The notes under the pieces: model-generated
Told to the model about the DNA's origin: nothing
What the model saw: only the letters and a program-made list of their open reading frames with translations
Databases searched by the model: none
NCBI RefSeq assembly: GCF_000002235.5
Contig: NW_022145597.1
Location: 25,746,423-25,810,422, forward strand
DNA length: 64,000 bases
From: Strongylocentrotus purpuratus
Lineage: Eukaryota > Echinodermata > Echinoidea > Camarodonta > Strongylocentrotidae
Reading direction: 5' to 3'
Made by a program: the position numbers and the translations under genes
In this document: in pieces, positions 12,454 through 25,215 of the stretch
Position numbering within the stretch: position 1 is the first letter of the stretch
Layout of the letters: each line of letters begins with the position of its first letter

Positions 12454-14369
12454 CCAGTTATATGTGAATGTACACTACATGCGCATGCATGTATCCATTT
12501 TCATGTATCAAACGGAAGCATTGACATATACTGCCCTGATGTAAAGGACGCTATTTTCATATTCTCCTTGTCATTTATTTAATCAATTGAGTTGCGTGAT
12601 GCAAGATGCTAAAGAACAGTCCAAATATCAGTACTGTGGAAATAATGTCTTATGTTCGAACAATATGGAGAACCATTACAAAGTGTTGTGAATAATCTTG
12701 GAAATTTCTGTAGCATTTGACATCAACCCCAATATGTTGCATAGAAATCTCATGCCAAATTTGTGTTGCTTAAAAGTAAATGTTTGTGTAGAAACTGTAA
12801 ACTCTGCCTGTGAATTCATTTATTACTGTATTCTAAAACAGGTTGATAATCTTTAATGCAGAAGTTTGTCACCCCTTGCCCTATAAGAGATCTTTCCGTC
12901 ATCCTGAAATACCACTCAATTTTATGTGTGTATTTTATTGCAAATGTCAGCCATTTTGAACGAGAGAAGGCCCAACTACCAGCCTATTGTCATACCATCA
13001 CCTCCTAATAAAAATGGGGGTGATTCATGCCTTTTTAAAAATGTTTTAGCATTTTATGTCTTGAAGACTGTCATATATAGTGACACATACCTGTGTAAGT
13101 TTAATGAAACACATTAATTTCCTTTCCAGTTATCTAGAGAGATAACGCTAGTTGCTTAGCAACCGTCTCCTGTCTTGTAAACAAAGATGGAGCAATCAAG
13201 ATCGGGAATATACTGCTTGGTAAAGATGGACGGATAGATGGGTAATAACTTTGGGCTAGTCTATAATTTAAAACCCAACTCTACCTTTGACACCAAATAA
13301 GCCATTTAGGTCCGTATTTTACTACTTCAATTAAGTCTTTTATTTCTTCTCGTTAAGGACCGACCTCTTAATTAGAGTATATTCGTTCATAGCGCGGTGC
13401 TTTTACGCCGTGCGGAGGGTGTGGCTGCGAAACTGTCCTTCTAATATTCAATAAGTAAAAAGTGTGGTGGTGCAAGTAAAACATTCCCCTTTGTACTGTG
13501 TACTCTGGCCTTATAGTGTCATTCCATCTAGCCCCCTTTTGAACTGCGTAAGGGTAGTGGCTGCTCTAGTAGATACCCAAAGTATATGCCACAGACTGAT
13601 GACACTAGGAGAGGAGGAGTGGTGAAATACATTTATCCTGCAGTGATATTGTTGAAACTGGGTGTTTCTTCTGGAGGTACGTTTGTGTGAGCTTGGGTAT
13701 TAAATATATGGTGGTGTAGGTGGGATTGCAATGAAACAATGAAAGCCTGACCCACATTTAGCCAAAGGAAAACTTAGACTGCAGACTAACTTCCTTCGCT
13801 AAACAGGATTTTGAACAAAAGCATAAACCCAGTATTGGGTTTAAATTTTTAGTAGGATATATGGGCCTCAGAGAAAATATTGGTTTCATTATTTCAAATT
13901 AGTTTAAACATGCATGTAGCATAGAAAGGATTGTCTTTTAGCAGCCAAATGGCTCAATTACCCATCAATTCAACATTCCTTTATATTGTAGGAGTGAGCA
14001 GTTACACACAAAGACTGTTGCACTTCCTAAAATAATTAAATTGCCATGTCAGTGTGAGTTGGGTGATGTCGTTGATCATCATACTTTATTCAAGAACTGC
14101 CTCGAGCTGCTGACAGCTCCCAACTTCATGATTATTGAAGTCACGTCGTCCTAGGGAACGATGTGGACCAAGCAAGGAGGAGGGGGGAGGGATAAGAAGA
14201 GGGGAATCTAGACTAGGAGGGAGGGGGTTGTGTTTGGTAGTTTACAGGTTTAGTAGTGGGTTCATTGGAGACCAGGGGGATGTACATGTATATTTGTGCC
14301 TGGTTGGACTTCATACCTTAACCATTTATCATTTTACATTTGTGTTTTGCTTAAATTATGTTTCTAAGC
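12454..14369. other. No gene seen
   Basis: Mostly unique. A small CpG-richer patch lies near 13390-13440 and the X-box palindrome at 13151. Confidence 0.45.
13151..13163. promoter_or_regulatory. RFX X-box-like palindrome
   Basis: GTTGCTTAGCAAC is a perfect 6+1+6 palindrome of the X-box type. Similar sites are GTCACCATGGCAAC at 4650-4663 and a looser one near 10199-10214 (ttgctatggcaac). None is next to a known exon. Confidence 0.25.
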
Positions 14370-14668
14370 ACTTTACATTGTAATTGTTATTATTTTGGTC
14401 TTTGGATTCAATTGCTAATCCCGCATTGTAGTGCACACGCTCTGCTCCCTAGGGATTATTTCTGTCAGGTGCATTTTGTAAGTGCACACATGCCGATCCA
14501 ACCACATTAAGATTCATTCTATTGGGTGACCATTTAACACCTGGGTGGAGAGTGGCAAATCTAGATTGCTGCCTTGCCAAAGGACATTAGTCTTATATAC
14601 GGAGGGAGTTACCAAAAACCATGTGATCCACAGTTCAGCGACGTAACCCCTAGACCACGACACCTCTT
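14370..14668 (-). mobile_element. Second tRNA-derived SINE (S2), diverged
   Basis: On the minus strand the head reads GAGGTGTCGTGGTCTAGGGG (A-box-like TGGTCTAGGGG at 14657-14647), with a weak B-box-like GGTTTTTGGTAAC near 14620-14608. An AT-rich tail with aataataac lies near 14390. The left border is approximate. Confidence 0.5.
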
Positions 14669-14957
14669 GTAGATAGCATTACTCATACAGCTATCTCCCT
14701 GTATCTTCTTCTTAAACAATTAGGTCTGCCTGTCACTCTAGGCGATTCACCACCATCATCTATCCTTATAGTTTATTCAACATAGCTCTTAGGGGGATTC
14801 ACTACTAGACTGCTAGGGTATATATATAGCCTAAGACATGATGCATGCGCTTCTCACAGCTTCTCACAGCTTTGTCACCACATTCTTGCCTTCAAAATTG
14901 TCATATTTAAGAATATTGTTTTAACTAGAATTTGATTTCAGCAAGTGTTGTTCCATA

Positions 14958-15151
14958 TACAGTCAGACCTGCTTTAGTGGCCACCTGTCTACAAAGACCA
15001 CTTGTCTACAAAGGCCACATTTGTTGCTTCCCTTGAAAAATGGTTTCTCATTGAATCATGTACTAAAGGAACCTGTCTACAAAGACCACCTGTCTACAAA
15101 GGTCACTTTTGGGTTTCCCTTGGGCGGCCGCTATAGACAGGTTTTACTGTA
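14958..15151. mobile_element. MITE family C1, copy 1
   Basis: Ends TACAGTCAGACCTG and CAGGTTTTACTGTA are inverted repeats bordered by TA. The interior repeats ctgtctacaaagaccacc several times. Confidence 0.75.
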
Positions 15152-15615
15152 ATAGTAACCTCTATATAGACACAACAAGGGAGACAAGATAAATTGTCTT
15201 TATAGGCTGGAGAAATATGCACAAGTTCCTTTAGTTCAAGTTTCAATAAGAATTTTATTTCAGGGGAATGAAAAATGTGGTCTGTAGAGAGAGTTTCTAT
15301 TCCCTATTATACAGTTGGTTGCTAAAGAAGGTTTGACTAGGATTGTTAATTTAGATACTCTCATACGATTAGCATCAGTGTGATCATGATAATTATGATC
15401 ACATGAATTGCTACAAGAAGTGAAATTACAACTTACTGTCATAAGCCATTATTTTGTGCAAGGGTTTTATGTTTGAGAACTTGCAACTTGATGCACATGT
15501 ACATGTATATGAGTAATTTTGTCTACTCAAGATATGGAACTACTGCTTATAGCTTATACCTTTGAAGTCAAGCGTATGATTTTGTTTAATGAAATGTGTT
15601 TTATTCGGCCTGTAA

Positions 15616-15712
15616 TAAAAAAAATAATAATAGTGGGTTCTTGTAAAGCGCTCATGTCTGTCAGACTTGACACGCCTTGCGCTCCCGATTAATACCCTGG
15701 CTTTAGCAGTAA
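15616..15712 (-). mobile_element. SINE S1, 5'-truncated copy
   Basis: Shares agtgggtt, gcgctcatgtctgtcagact and tggctttagca with the copy at 62892-63144, including the triplet tail, but lacks the tRNA-like head. Confidence 0.7.
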
Positions 15713-15825
15713 TGTATTTATTAATTTGTTAAAGTGGAGAACTTCTTCAAATCATTGCACTTGAATATAAAATTACACCCCTTTTTCATGATACTTGATA
15801 TATTTATATTTATATATACATAGAG

Positions 15826-15902
15826 AGAGGGAGGGAGGGAGGGAGGGAGGGAGGGAGGGAGGGAGGGAGGGAGGGAGGGAGGGAGGGAGGGAGGGAGGGA
15901 GG

Positions 15903-15954
<52 letters not shown>

Positions 15955-15990
15955 AAGAAAGAAAGAAAAAAAGAGAGAGAATGGGGAGAG
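15826..15990 (+). repeat. (GGGA)n then (GA)n array
   Basis: About 80 bp of GGGA repeats followed by GA and AAAG repeats. Confidence 0.95.
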
Positions 15991-16136
15991 GAGATGCTGC
16001 AATGTTTACCCATTGCGGAAGGAGTAGTTGGAAACTTTCCAAGATTCTATCTACTGCTGGCCTCATTCTGTCCCACAAAAAAATCCCTATGTTATTACAT
16101 GTTATCCTTCCACAAGGATGTTGTTGGAAAAATAGG

Positions 16137-16673
16137 AGATGGAGAGGGAGAAAAAGAGAGACAGTGAGAGAGAGAGAGAGACAGACAAAAGTAGAAACAA
16201 CAAAGTTGAAGAGAAAATAAGAGAGGGAGGGAGAGAGAAAGATAGAATAGGGATGAGTTAAAGAGAAGTTAGAATGGCAACAAAAAAAACAAAAAAAATA
16301 GCGGGTACAGAAAGGTAGAAACAAGAAAAACATGGAAGAATAATGTGGTAGAGTACTCGAGTGAGATAGATAGATTTAGAGAGCAAGAGAGGGAGAGAGG
16401 TATGGGGGAGGGGGGGGGGGGTGTCAAGGAAAGAGACTTAAGGGAGATAGAGTAGGATAGAGGGTGAGAGAGGGAGAGAGGCAGAGAGATAGGTGGAGAG
16501 AGAGAAGGGAAGAGAGAGGAAAATGAAGAGATAGAGAGTAACAGAGAAAGATAGAAAACAGAGAGAAAAACAGAAAGATAGAGAAAGACTGAGAGGTTAA
16601 TAATGATGGAGAATGATAGGAAAAGACAGACACGGAGATAGAGAGATAGATGGAGAGATAGAAGGAGAGATAA

Positions 16674-16716
<43 letters not shown>

Positions 16717-16766
16717 GATAGAGAGAGATAGATAGAGAGATAGATAGAGAGATAGATAGAGAGATG

Positions 16767-16800
<34 letters not shown>

Positions 16801-16805
16801 TGCAA
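16137..16805 (+). repeat. Long imperfect GA/GATA array
   Basis: Gagagagata-type repeats with a G run near 16406-16422 and purer GA at 16678-16705 and 16778-16800. Confidence 0.9.
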
Positions 16806-16974
16806 GAGGAGGGTAGAAGAATCCTCCCCATCTAGACTGGGTCCCTGGATTTTGTTTCCCAAATTGGCACCAAATAGGAAGGAGTTCTCCCCAGGGGTGG
16901 ATGCATGAGAGGCAGGCGATTGCCAAATATAACCCACCCGATTATTTAGCCAGGATGTTTTGGTGTGATGTCAT

Positions 16975-17330
16975 AGCATTTGGCAGGTTTTCAAATCTGT
17001 ACCTATGCCAGCTAGCTTAGACCCTGAAGAAGAAAAACACACTCCTGACTGAGAAATATTTAAGATTTTTCTTAGTAAAATCTATCTTTAAATGTTAATC
17101 ATAAAGTTTGGCAGGTTTTCAGATCAGTGCTCTGCCCAATTTACACCTCACAAAGAAATACAGCACTGACTGGGAAGTATTTAAGATTTTCTATTAAAAA
17201 TTTAAAAATTTGTCACAGAGTTTGGCAAGTTTTTAGATCAGGTCTAGTACTAGCTTACTCCCTTGAACAAAATAAAGTCCTGACTGAGAAGTGTTAACAT
17301 TTTACTTTTTAAATTTTTACAAAATCATGA
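16975..17330 (+). repeat. Three-unit ~120-bp tandem repeat
   Basis: tttggcaggttttcaaatc near 16979, 17107 and 17221, each followed by tgactgagaa(g/a)t and a ttaagatttt-like word. Confidence 0.75.
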
Positions 17331-19040
17331 TCCCACATACTAAGAAAAAAAATAAGAAAGGAAAACACAGAGCACCTGTAATCCAAATATAAATTTGAAT
17401 AGTTAAAGTTGATTTCTTGGAAGTCTTCTCAATTGTATTCAAATCTGTCAAGTCTATCTTATAATAATTGTGTCAAAAGATGGATTTGTAGATCAAATCA
17501 TTCATATTTCTAGCTTATGCTAGGGTTCTTAATGTAAGTATTTGAGCCAAACCATCATATGATGGTTATATAGTCTTGAACTTCACAGGATTTTCTTTTA
17601 TATGCATGTATCTCTTCATAATCCAGTTATGGTCACTAAAAATTGTGAATTGATTTTAATTCTAAAGTTCATTTGATTAATTTATGTATGCAAATAAAAG
17701 ACATTTAAAAAAATGAATTCATTAGATTGTGACTTATTTACCTATTTTGTAAGATATCATCAGCTTCCTAACAAAAAGCTGTCATTGATAATACATGTAC
17801 AAAGCTTTTATGGCCTTTTTGTAGGCAGCCAACAATTTCCAATCCATTTTTATGCCCTTATCAAAGGATGAAGCACTTATGAAGTAGTCAATTCCATTTT
17901 TCATAAAACTTGAAAACTGTAGACTGGTGATCAAGTTTCTTGAACATGCTTCCCTTCTCTACATCCATACCTCTTTGGAGAGAAACTAGAAGAATGGTGA
18001 GGTAATTACCTGGCTGTGTTTACTGGGTAACTACGATTCTCAGAATAAGGGATATCCAACGCGAACAACTTTTCCACGAAACCCATTATGCGATCACTTA
18101 CTGCAAATTCCCCTTTTTATCAAGATTTTCTGCGTAAAGCGCGCATTGGTAGACAGCATAAACTCCTTTTCTCCCAAAAATGCTACTTTTTGAGCTTATT
18201 CTGCCAGGCAAGACTTTGATTTGTTGAAACAAGAGGAAAAATAAACTGATACCTGGGAGCTCAGGGTATAATCAATCATGGAATTCACATGAGATTTGTG
18301 ATATGTCTCCATGACTTGTTCTTAAATCTGATTTGATTAAATTATATCCTGACTCCAAGTTTCACAAATTTTCCTGATCAATCATGGTCATAACCTTCAT
18401 TTAGACAGAAAATTTAAAATTGAATTATTGTAATATTCTTCTCATTACCTCTATTATTCAAGAAGATACTCAAGCATAATTTTTGTTTAAACTTTGTACT
18501 TAGTGACAAAATGCATAGTCTGAAGTTTAACCCTAACATGAACCCTAACCCTCTATTTTTAACTGAGTAAAAACAGCCTGGAGTAAATTGCAAATCACTT
18601 GTTTTTTTTTCCTGTATTGAAAGTACCAGGCCGAAATGACATCAAGGTATTTGAAGGGTAGATATTATTATATAGTTTCTGTTTTGAAATATTGTTGGAC
18701 AGTCATAACCTTTTCTTCCAATTCAAATAATCGCTGGGTAAGAACTTCAAAATTCTTTTGAAGAGCTCTTTTGCAGAGCTGCAAACCATTACGTTTTTCT
18801 CAGAATTATTCTGTTTTTTCTCAAATGAACGGTAGTACGTTTTTTCTTTATGAAATACGTTTTTGCTGTTGCACAAACCGCACATCAATTAAAAGTGAAA
18901 GGCGTAAATATTCTCAAAAAGAATGAAACACCGATAATCCTGCACACACACCAACATAAAACTACCTACTTGTAAATAAACTATAGGTCCTTATATGGAA
19001 ATAACAGCATGAGCAATGGACATTTCTGCATTGGAAGTGT
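17331..19040. other. No gene seen
   Basis: AT-rich unique sequence; short open frames have no coding look. Confidence 0.5.
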
Positions 19041-19173
19041 TATCAATGACAAGTTACAATACCTGTTAATATAAGCTACTGAAACCATGACATTTGATTG
19101 GCTGAGAGAAAGTTTGTCATATCATTTGATCATGTTTTGTTATTGATAACAAGTTTTTATAAAACAGGACCCT
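19041..19173 (-). mobile_element. MITE family G1, copy 4, inverted
   Basis: Reversed interior (accatgacatttgattggct) and a right end ataacaagtttttataaaac aggaccctg in the family pattern. Confidence 0.65.
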
Positions 19174-19472
19174 GTTTGTAATAAGGTTGTAAGATTCAAA
19201 ATATAAGTCATCTTGTAAAACTAGATTTCAGGAAATCTAGTTGTAAAGTAGATGCTCCTGGTGCTGTAAACAAAGATGGCTGTAGTAAAAACGTGACTAT
19301 TGGTTGTCACCCATGATTCATGAAGTAGATCAAATAAAGCATAAAGAGAATTATTGAAAGCAATTCTGTTGCTTCCTTTCTAATCACTGTAATACCCTAG
19401 CCAGAAAGCAGTCCTGGATCAGCGTTGAATCCATAGGAGCAATTATTTTTTCTCGTAGTTGATCTTCCTTCA

Positions 19473-19838
19473 CCTGGGGGGTGTTTCACAAAGATCCTAA
19501 GTCGAACTTAACTCTAAGTTGGACTTAAAAATTACGGCAAAAATCATCCAACGTCGAGAGAAAACGCCATTAATTAAAAAGACACAACAACAACAGAGAG
19601 CCATTTGTAGCCTTAAAATGAAATATATTTTAAAGCAAAAATTCAGATTTTCTGATTTTTTATAAATTCTACATTAAGAACATGAAATCTCCTTGATAAT
19701 AGAAAATATGAAAGATCTGAATCAACATTTTATATAACTTTTACAAAATATTTTCATAGATGCTAACTGCTTTCCAAAATTGTTAAGTCCAACTTAAATA
19801 TAAGTTTAGCTTAGGATCTTTGTGAAACATCGCCCTGG
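19473..19838. mobile_element. MITE family F1, copy 2
   Basis: Left arm cctggggggtgtttcacaaa, right arm gatctttgtgaaacatcgcc. About 50 bp extra, with caacaacaacagag, follows the left arm compared with copy 1. Confidence 0.78.
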
Positions 19839-21929
19839 TATGAACCCAAAATTAATTCTCATGTACTTTTTGATGTTGAAATCATGCATACCATATAATC
19901 ATGTGTAAATAAGTATTTTTGTTATATTAATGTAAATCCAGAAAATTTCATGAAAACTGCTGAATATGTTCCTGATATCTTATAGCAATAGTCCTTTGTC
20001 TACCAATCATACACTTTACCACTGAGCTCATGCCCTTTTTGTTTTCAAGGTATAACAATTTTAGCTGCTTGAAATGTAAATGCAGACATTAATAATGCCA
20101 CTCAAATATGCTATTAAGATGGTCAGAATCTCAGCTTCATTTATTTCCTGTTTTCAACCAATGTATACAATCGGTATACTGATTTTTGTTCAGGTTTGAG
20201 GGCTGTGTAAGTGATATACTTGTATAGAACATAAATCAATGTATTTACAAAAACTAAGCAACGCAAGATGTTAGTATAGGCATTTCTTAAAGATTAAGAA
20301 TAATATTCTAGAAGAAAACTTTAAAAATACACTATGAGATACAATTTGATCAATGTAACAGGATTCTACATGAATGTACAAAGAGTGTTATTATGAGAGA
20401 GTACTGGAACTATATAAAGGAAAAAGTATTGGGTGTTAATAAATTCAAACAAACACAATCAAGATTCCATTAATAGCACTATATAAAAACAAACAAAAGT
20501 CATGGCCGGGTCTGGCGATCAGCTCTGATGCGTTATTCGGAAGCATTAGGTCTTTTCACGTCATAGCAATTAGGTGGCACGGTGTCGTGCGATTAGTTGG
20601 CTTTGAATTCTCGACTGGCGGGTCTCCCTGTGACTGGTATGCGCGGAATGCGGCAGTATTTGCCGTCTTGGTATGTTTTGGGAACATGGGGCTAGCCTCT
20701 TTGTCCAGTTGTTTTACGATCATCTCTTTGGTTAAAGGACACTATCACAAAGATTTTCCCCCAAAATCAGCCTTAGGTAATTTTAATAGCCTTGTGCGTC
20801 ATGTACCTTTTGAAATGTTCGACCATTGTTGCGACATGAAACACATGTACATGTTTATGATCCCAATATATTTTCTTATGGCATTACTTTCAATATAATT
20901 ATTTAAATTGCCCCTTCCGGAATCGATTTCTTGAAAGTCTTTTTGAAATTCCTTTTAAGTTCTAGAATTGTGAGAGACACAAGCATAAAGCAGTTCGGAA
21001 TTGTCTAGTATGGAGATCGTACATGATAAAAAGTTTGATCCTATATTTGGGGGCCGGGGTGGGGGTGGGGGTGGTTAGTGACTTTCAATGATATTATATA
21101 TTTAGTTTATGAGGCCATTATTTTGACATGTTTTAATATTCAGGATTTAGATGAATTGCTGACAATGCTTGTGTAAACATGTATTTATTATGAGAAGCCT
21201 GTGCTGATTATTGCAAAAACAACAAGTTGTGGAAGTGTCTGTTCGGTGTCCATGATATCCACGAAAACTGCTGTAAAATTATTTGCTTACACAGTACAAA
21301 GCAATAGTGTTTGCATGTTGCAGCAGTAAACCTCTATGGAAGGTCTTCTGAAGAATGCCTGGAATGTTGTCATGTGTACAGTCATAACAACCTTTACAAA
21401 CTACACTAGTATGATGGTGGATCATAAAGTGTCTCAATATCCAGTTGTCACTGTATAACCCATTATTTCAAGTGTTGCTATGCCAGATGGACCTCAAGCA
21501 AGCTTTGCAAAATGCTCACTAGTCATCCATAGGAAGATTAAATTAATTCTGCCAACTCTGTTTAAAGCAGAGGGAGAATATAAAGTCATTTTTATTCAGC
21601 TCAATGTCAATAAGACAAGGAATATTAGTTTAATTCAAGTTGTATATGTCCAAAAGATACATGCAAATAAGTGTGTAATATGTGCATCTATCTTACAACT
21701 TAAAGGCTGAGTACAGTCTAGGTGCACACACGCTCATCAAAAAATGATAGATTGTATAATGAATAAATAAAGACACGCATCATTTGTTCTATATGGTGAA
21801 ACTCCCCGATTGGTATTTGATTTTCATAGAAAAAGGAAACAGTTTAAGATTGGCCAATACTTAGTCGGTGGATTAAACCATGAGAATACCACCCATTGAC
21901 TCTTTGAATGATATGCTTAAACACCTCTC
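19839..21929. other. No gene seen
   Basis: The longest open frame (20587-20898, 103 codons) starts in a CpG-richer patch and ends in AT-rich, MITE-like sequence (gttaaaggacactatcac near 20731). I recognise no protein and do not call it a gene. Confidence 0.4.
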
Positions 21930-22062
21930 TGACTCTCAGCAGACAAGTTGTCCAACATTTTTTTCAGAATGTACTCAATTGTGTTCATATCTAGAGAAGA
22001 TTTGGTTGTATAAATTAATCATTAGAGAGCTAGAAGGACATTAACTCTGTGAATGATACGAT

Positions 22063-22457
22063 TTAAAGGCATCATTTAACAATGTAATGTTAAACCTGAG
22101 ATGCACGGCCCTATGTGTTATCAGTGTCTGTGATATGGTGTAATATTGAAGCCCTAAAAAAAAAATGTGCTTCAAAATGATCAAGAAGTGCTTCAAAAAA
22201 GTAAAAATCTTTGAGTGACCGGTTTTACCATACTCATTTCCCCCATAGACTATAGTGTTATGAAAACCGTTAGGTAAACGCAATATGAAATTTTGATTTT
22301 CAATCATAAATATCTTGATAATCAGACTGGCGATCGGCTTGTAAAAGTCATGGGGTTCCTGAATGACCTAAAGGTTTATAATTATCATTGTAGCATGAGC
22401 TAAATAAGTCAAGGATTTTGTTTAACGATCTGAGACAAAGTTATCGGATCCCTTTAA
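22063..22457 (-). mobile_element. MITE family T2, copy A
   Basis: TTAA at both ends, outer words AGGCATCATT and TCGGATCCCT. The interior contains gagtgaccggttttaccata, cctaaaggtttataattatc and aaggattttgttt, shared by all T2 copies. Any open frame in it is not a gene. Confidence 0.75.
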
Positions 22458-22556
22458 AACCTATCTGACTTTTAGCAGACAAATTTTCCAATATTTTCAG
22501 ACTATACTTAATCATGTTTGTATCTAAAGAAGATTTTGTTGTGTGCATTTCAGAAA

Positions 22557-22610
22557 GGTATTAGCAACGAAAAGATATTAGTGGGGGAATTCCCCATCCC
22601 TTGCTAATGC
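22557..22610. repeat. Hairpin with GGGGAATTCCCC centre, copy 1
   Basis: Arms ggtattagcaac and ttgctaatgc surround a perfect 12-bp palindrome containing GGGAATTCCC, which fits the NF-kB site consensus. It lies in a longer diverged duplicate shared with 23035-23235. Confidence 0.6.
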
Positions 22611-22781
22611 TCTTATACATTGGACTCATAATGGTTTAGAGAATGAAATCTCATCACATGGTGCTTAATGGACTTGGAAATTCAGGCAATGGAATACAAT
22701 GTGATGACTGATGCGAATTGATGCAAATACCACATAAGCTGTTATTTGCGCAAGCCTTTTATTTTCACAGATTTCATTAAT

Positions 22782-22855
22782 CATAATAATATCTAGGATT
22801 TATTTAGCGGCGGTATACACATACAGTTTTTAAGCGTGTTACAAAACAAATTATG
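22782..22855. mobile_element. SINE-like tail fragment
   Basis: cataataatatctaggattt followed by atttagcggcggtatac and ttaagcgtgttaca, a decayed tail of the same kind. Confidence 0.35.
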
Positions 22856-23084
22856 TTTAACCTAAATATGTAATAAATATCAACAAGAAATGTGAAATGA
22901 ACATTGTTCATTGTTGTAGGGTTGCGAATTTAACAACATGTAATAATAAGATTCTATATGCAAACATGTCAATGACGAGCTTTATGATATAAACTATAAT
23001 GTGTTAACAACAGAATTGTCATTTTGTAGATTATATCCGGTATTCTAATATCTAAGGTAGATTTTGTTGTGTTCATGACGATAA

Positions 23085-23139
23085 GGTATTAGCAACGGAA
23101 GGATAATATTAGGGGAATTCCCCATCCCTTGCTAATGCC
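23085..23139. repeat. Hairpin with GGGGAATTCCCC centre, copy 2
   Basis: Same arms (ggtattagcaac, ttgctaatgcc) and the same centre at 23112-23123. The flanking sequence also matches copy 1 loosely. Confidence 0.6.
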
Positions 23140-23437
23140 CATCTGCTGTATATGTACACTATCCTTTAAGGTTTGATAAATCAAATTTCATCACCTGTTG
23201 TTAAATGGATTTTGAAATTTGTGTAATGGTTTAGGAATGATGACTGCATGCACTTCTACATTATTCGAAAATTAATTTTATTAAACATCACTGACATACA
23301 TTGATATTCTGTTAATATTCTATTTATGCAATAGAAATGATACCAATCACTGCCAATATCTTGAAATCCATAAAATGGACTTTGGACATGCATGTAAAAT
23401 AGAACTGTATCATTAATGCGTTAGCCTTCTTCAAGAC

Positions 23438-24290
23438 CACCAAATTCCAACCCCACCTTCTTTAAAGATAAAGATTATTTATAGAGTATTAACTCATCTA
23501 GTCAACGTTTAATTATTATTTCTTCTGTATTAGAACCACCACTTTCCCCACCCTATAAGTAACCCTGTATAGGTTCACTGAATTGGATTAACTTATCTTG
23601 TCAGAGTTGAAGTAGTCTTAGTTTATCTGTCAGATCCCCAAATTCCAACCCCACCCTCCTTCTAAAGATTCTGTAAACAATGTTAAAGCTAAAGACCAGT
23701 TATGGTCATGCGATTGCATTGTGAAAGAAACATTGTGAAATCGATCAGAGAAGGTTGATCATCTGGCATAGATGTACTGCAAGGTTCTGGAATCATCAAA
23801 ATAATAAGAAATTCGGCCAAGTCTTCATAAAGTTAGAATCACTGTACACAGAAAGATGTATATGGGACTACACACACGTGCGCGACACATGCATTTGTAT
23901 CTCTCAACAGGCGAGAGATACACTAATTTACCAAATATATAAATTAGTAGGCGGTTTTCCGTCAACATTTTTATCATCACGTATTATTCAAAACATATTC
24001 TTACACATGATTGGTAATAAGAGCTTGCATTTCATTTTTTTTGAAATTGGGGCGTTTCCAATACTGGTCTTTACCTTTAACTCATCTAGTCAAAGATTAA
24101 TCATTGCAAATAAACCCCAACTTAGAGCTGAACCCATTGACTACTGAAATCCTTTATATCCAGAGGCTTAATACAGGGAACACTCGGTTCCAGCAGGCAA
24201 TGGGTTAATAATCACTTTCTTCCATAGGACTACCAAATACCAAGACTCCAGCCTCTCTATATGAACACTCTCTAAAGACTCTATCAAACC
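23438..24290 (+). repeat. ~196-bp tandem repeat split by T3 MITE
   Basis: ccaaattccaaccccacc near 23438 and 23636, accaaataccaagactcc near 24230, and aactcatctagtcaa near 23484 and 24079. Removing the 398-bp MITE restores the ~196-bp spacing. Confidence 0.6.
23683..24080 (+). mobile_element. MITE family T3, copy 2
   Basis: 398 bp from TTAA to TTAA, ends AGCTAAAGACCAGTT and AATACTGGTCTTTACCT. It has the T3 interior and interrupts a ~196-bp tandem repeat. Confidence 0.75.
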
Positions 24291-24591
24291 AGGGGCATGT
24301 TTCACAAAGATCCTAAGTTGAACTTATCTCTAAGTTGGACTTTACAATTATGAAAATATTTGTTTAAGTTATTTTAAAAGGCATACAATGTTGATTCAAA
24401 TAATTCGTATTTTCTATCATCATGGAGATTTCATGTTCTTGATGTGGAATTAATGAAAAATTGAAGGAAAAAAAAAATTGAATTTTTGCTTTTTAATACA
24501 TTTAATGTTAAGGCTATATATCAAATGGTTCTCCATAATGTCCAACTTAAAGTTATGTTTGACTTAGGGTCTTTGTGAAGCACTCCCCTGG
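24289..24591. mobile_element. MITE family F1, copy 3
   Basis: Left arm ccaggggcatgtttcacaaa, right arm gtgaagcactcccctgg, with a poly-A run in the middle. Confidence 0.75.
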
Positions 24592-24739
24592 TGTATACTA
24601 GGTTTAATGATATAGGTCTGTCCGTCCGTATGATTACAAGCCTAGGTGTCCAGAGAGCGTTGGTCTGGTGCCTAGTGCTTGTCCCATGATTCAATTATCT
24701 CTGCCATGTTCAACGATTTATACGCAATCAAGGTCAGAT

Positions 24740-24900
24740 ATGATAGCCTCTCGCTATATCTCTCTCTCTTTCTTCTCTCTGTCTCTGTTTGTCTCATATC
24801 TCGCTTTCTCTCCCCTCTCTCTATATATCACTTTCTTTCTCTGTTTCTCTCTCTCCCTCGTCCCTGTCCCTCTTACTATTTTGTTTGTCTCTTTCCCTCT

Positions 24901-24944
<44 letters not shown>

Positions 24945-25003
24945 CTCCTCCTGTATCTCTTTCTCTCTCTCTCCCCCATCTCTGTCTCTTACCTTTTTTA
25001 AAA

Positions 25004-25048
<45 letters not shown>

Positions 25049-25215
25049 AATCTCTTCCTGTCTCTCAGTCTCTCTCTCTCTCTCTCTCCCCATCTCTCTC
25101 TTTTACTCTCTCTCTCCCTCTCTCCCCTCTTTCTCTATCTCTCTCTCTCCCCTCTTTCTCTCTCTCCCTCTCTCTCACCCTATCTTCCTCTGTGTGTCTC
25201 TATCCCTGTCTCTCC
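24740..25215 (+). repeat. (CT)n with (TA)n array
   Basis: Long CT tracts with TA runs at about 24906-24940 and near 25038-25048. Leu/Ser open frames are repeat products. Confidence 0.92.

Noticed and set aside
16269-16937. 222-codon minus-strand open frame
   Set aside because: It is mostly GA-array translation (Leu/Ser/Tyr), with a non-repetitive end of no recognisable family.
18528-18556. Telomere-like ccctaa words
   Set aside because: Only two or three scattered words; no array.
20500-20660. Possible tRNA-like head (ggtggcacggtgtcgtgcga)
   Set aside because: The A- and B-box words are too weak and spacing could not be confirmed.
20587-20898. 103-codon + strand open frame with hydrophobic segments
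   Set aside because: No family recognised, no splice or start context, and the second half looks like repeat sequence.
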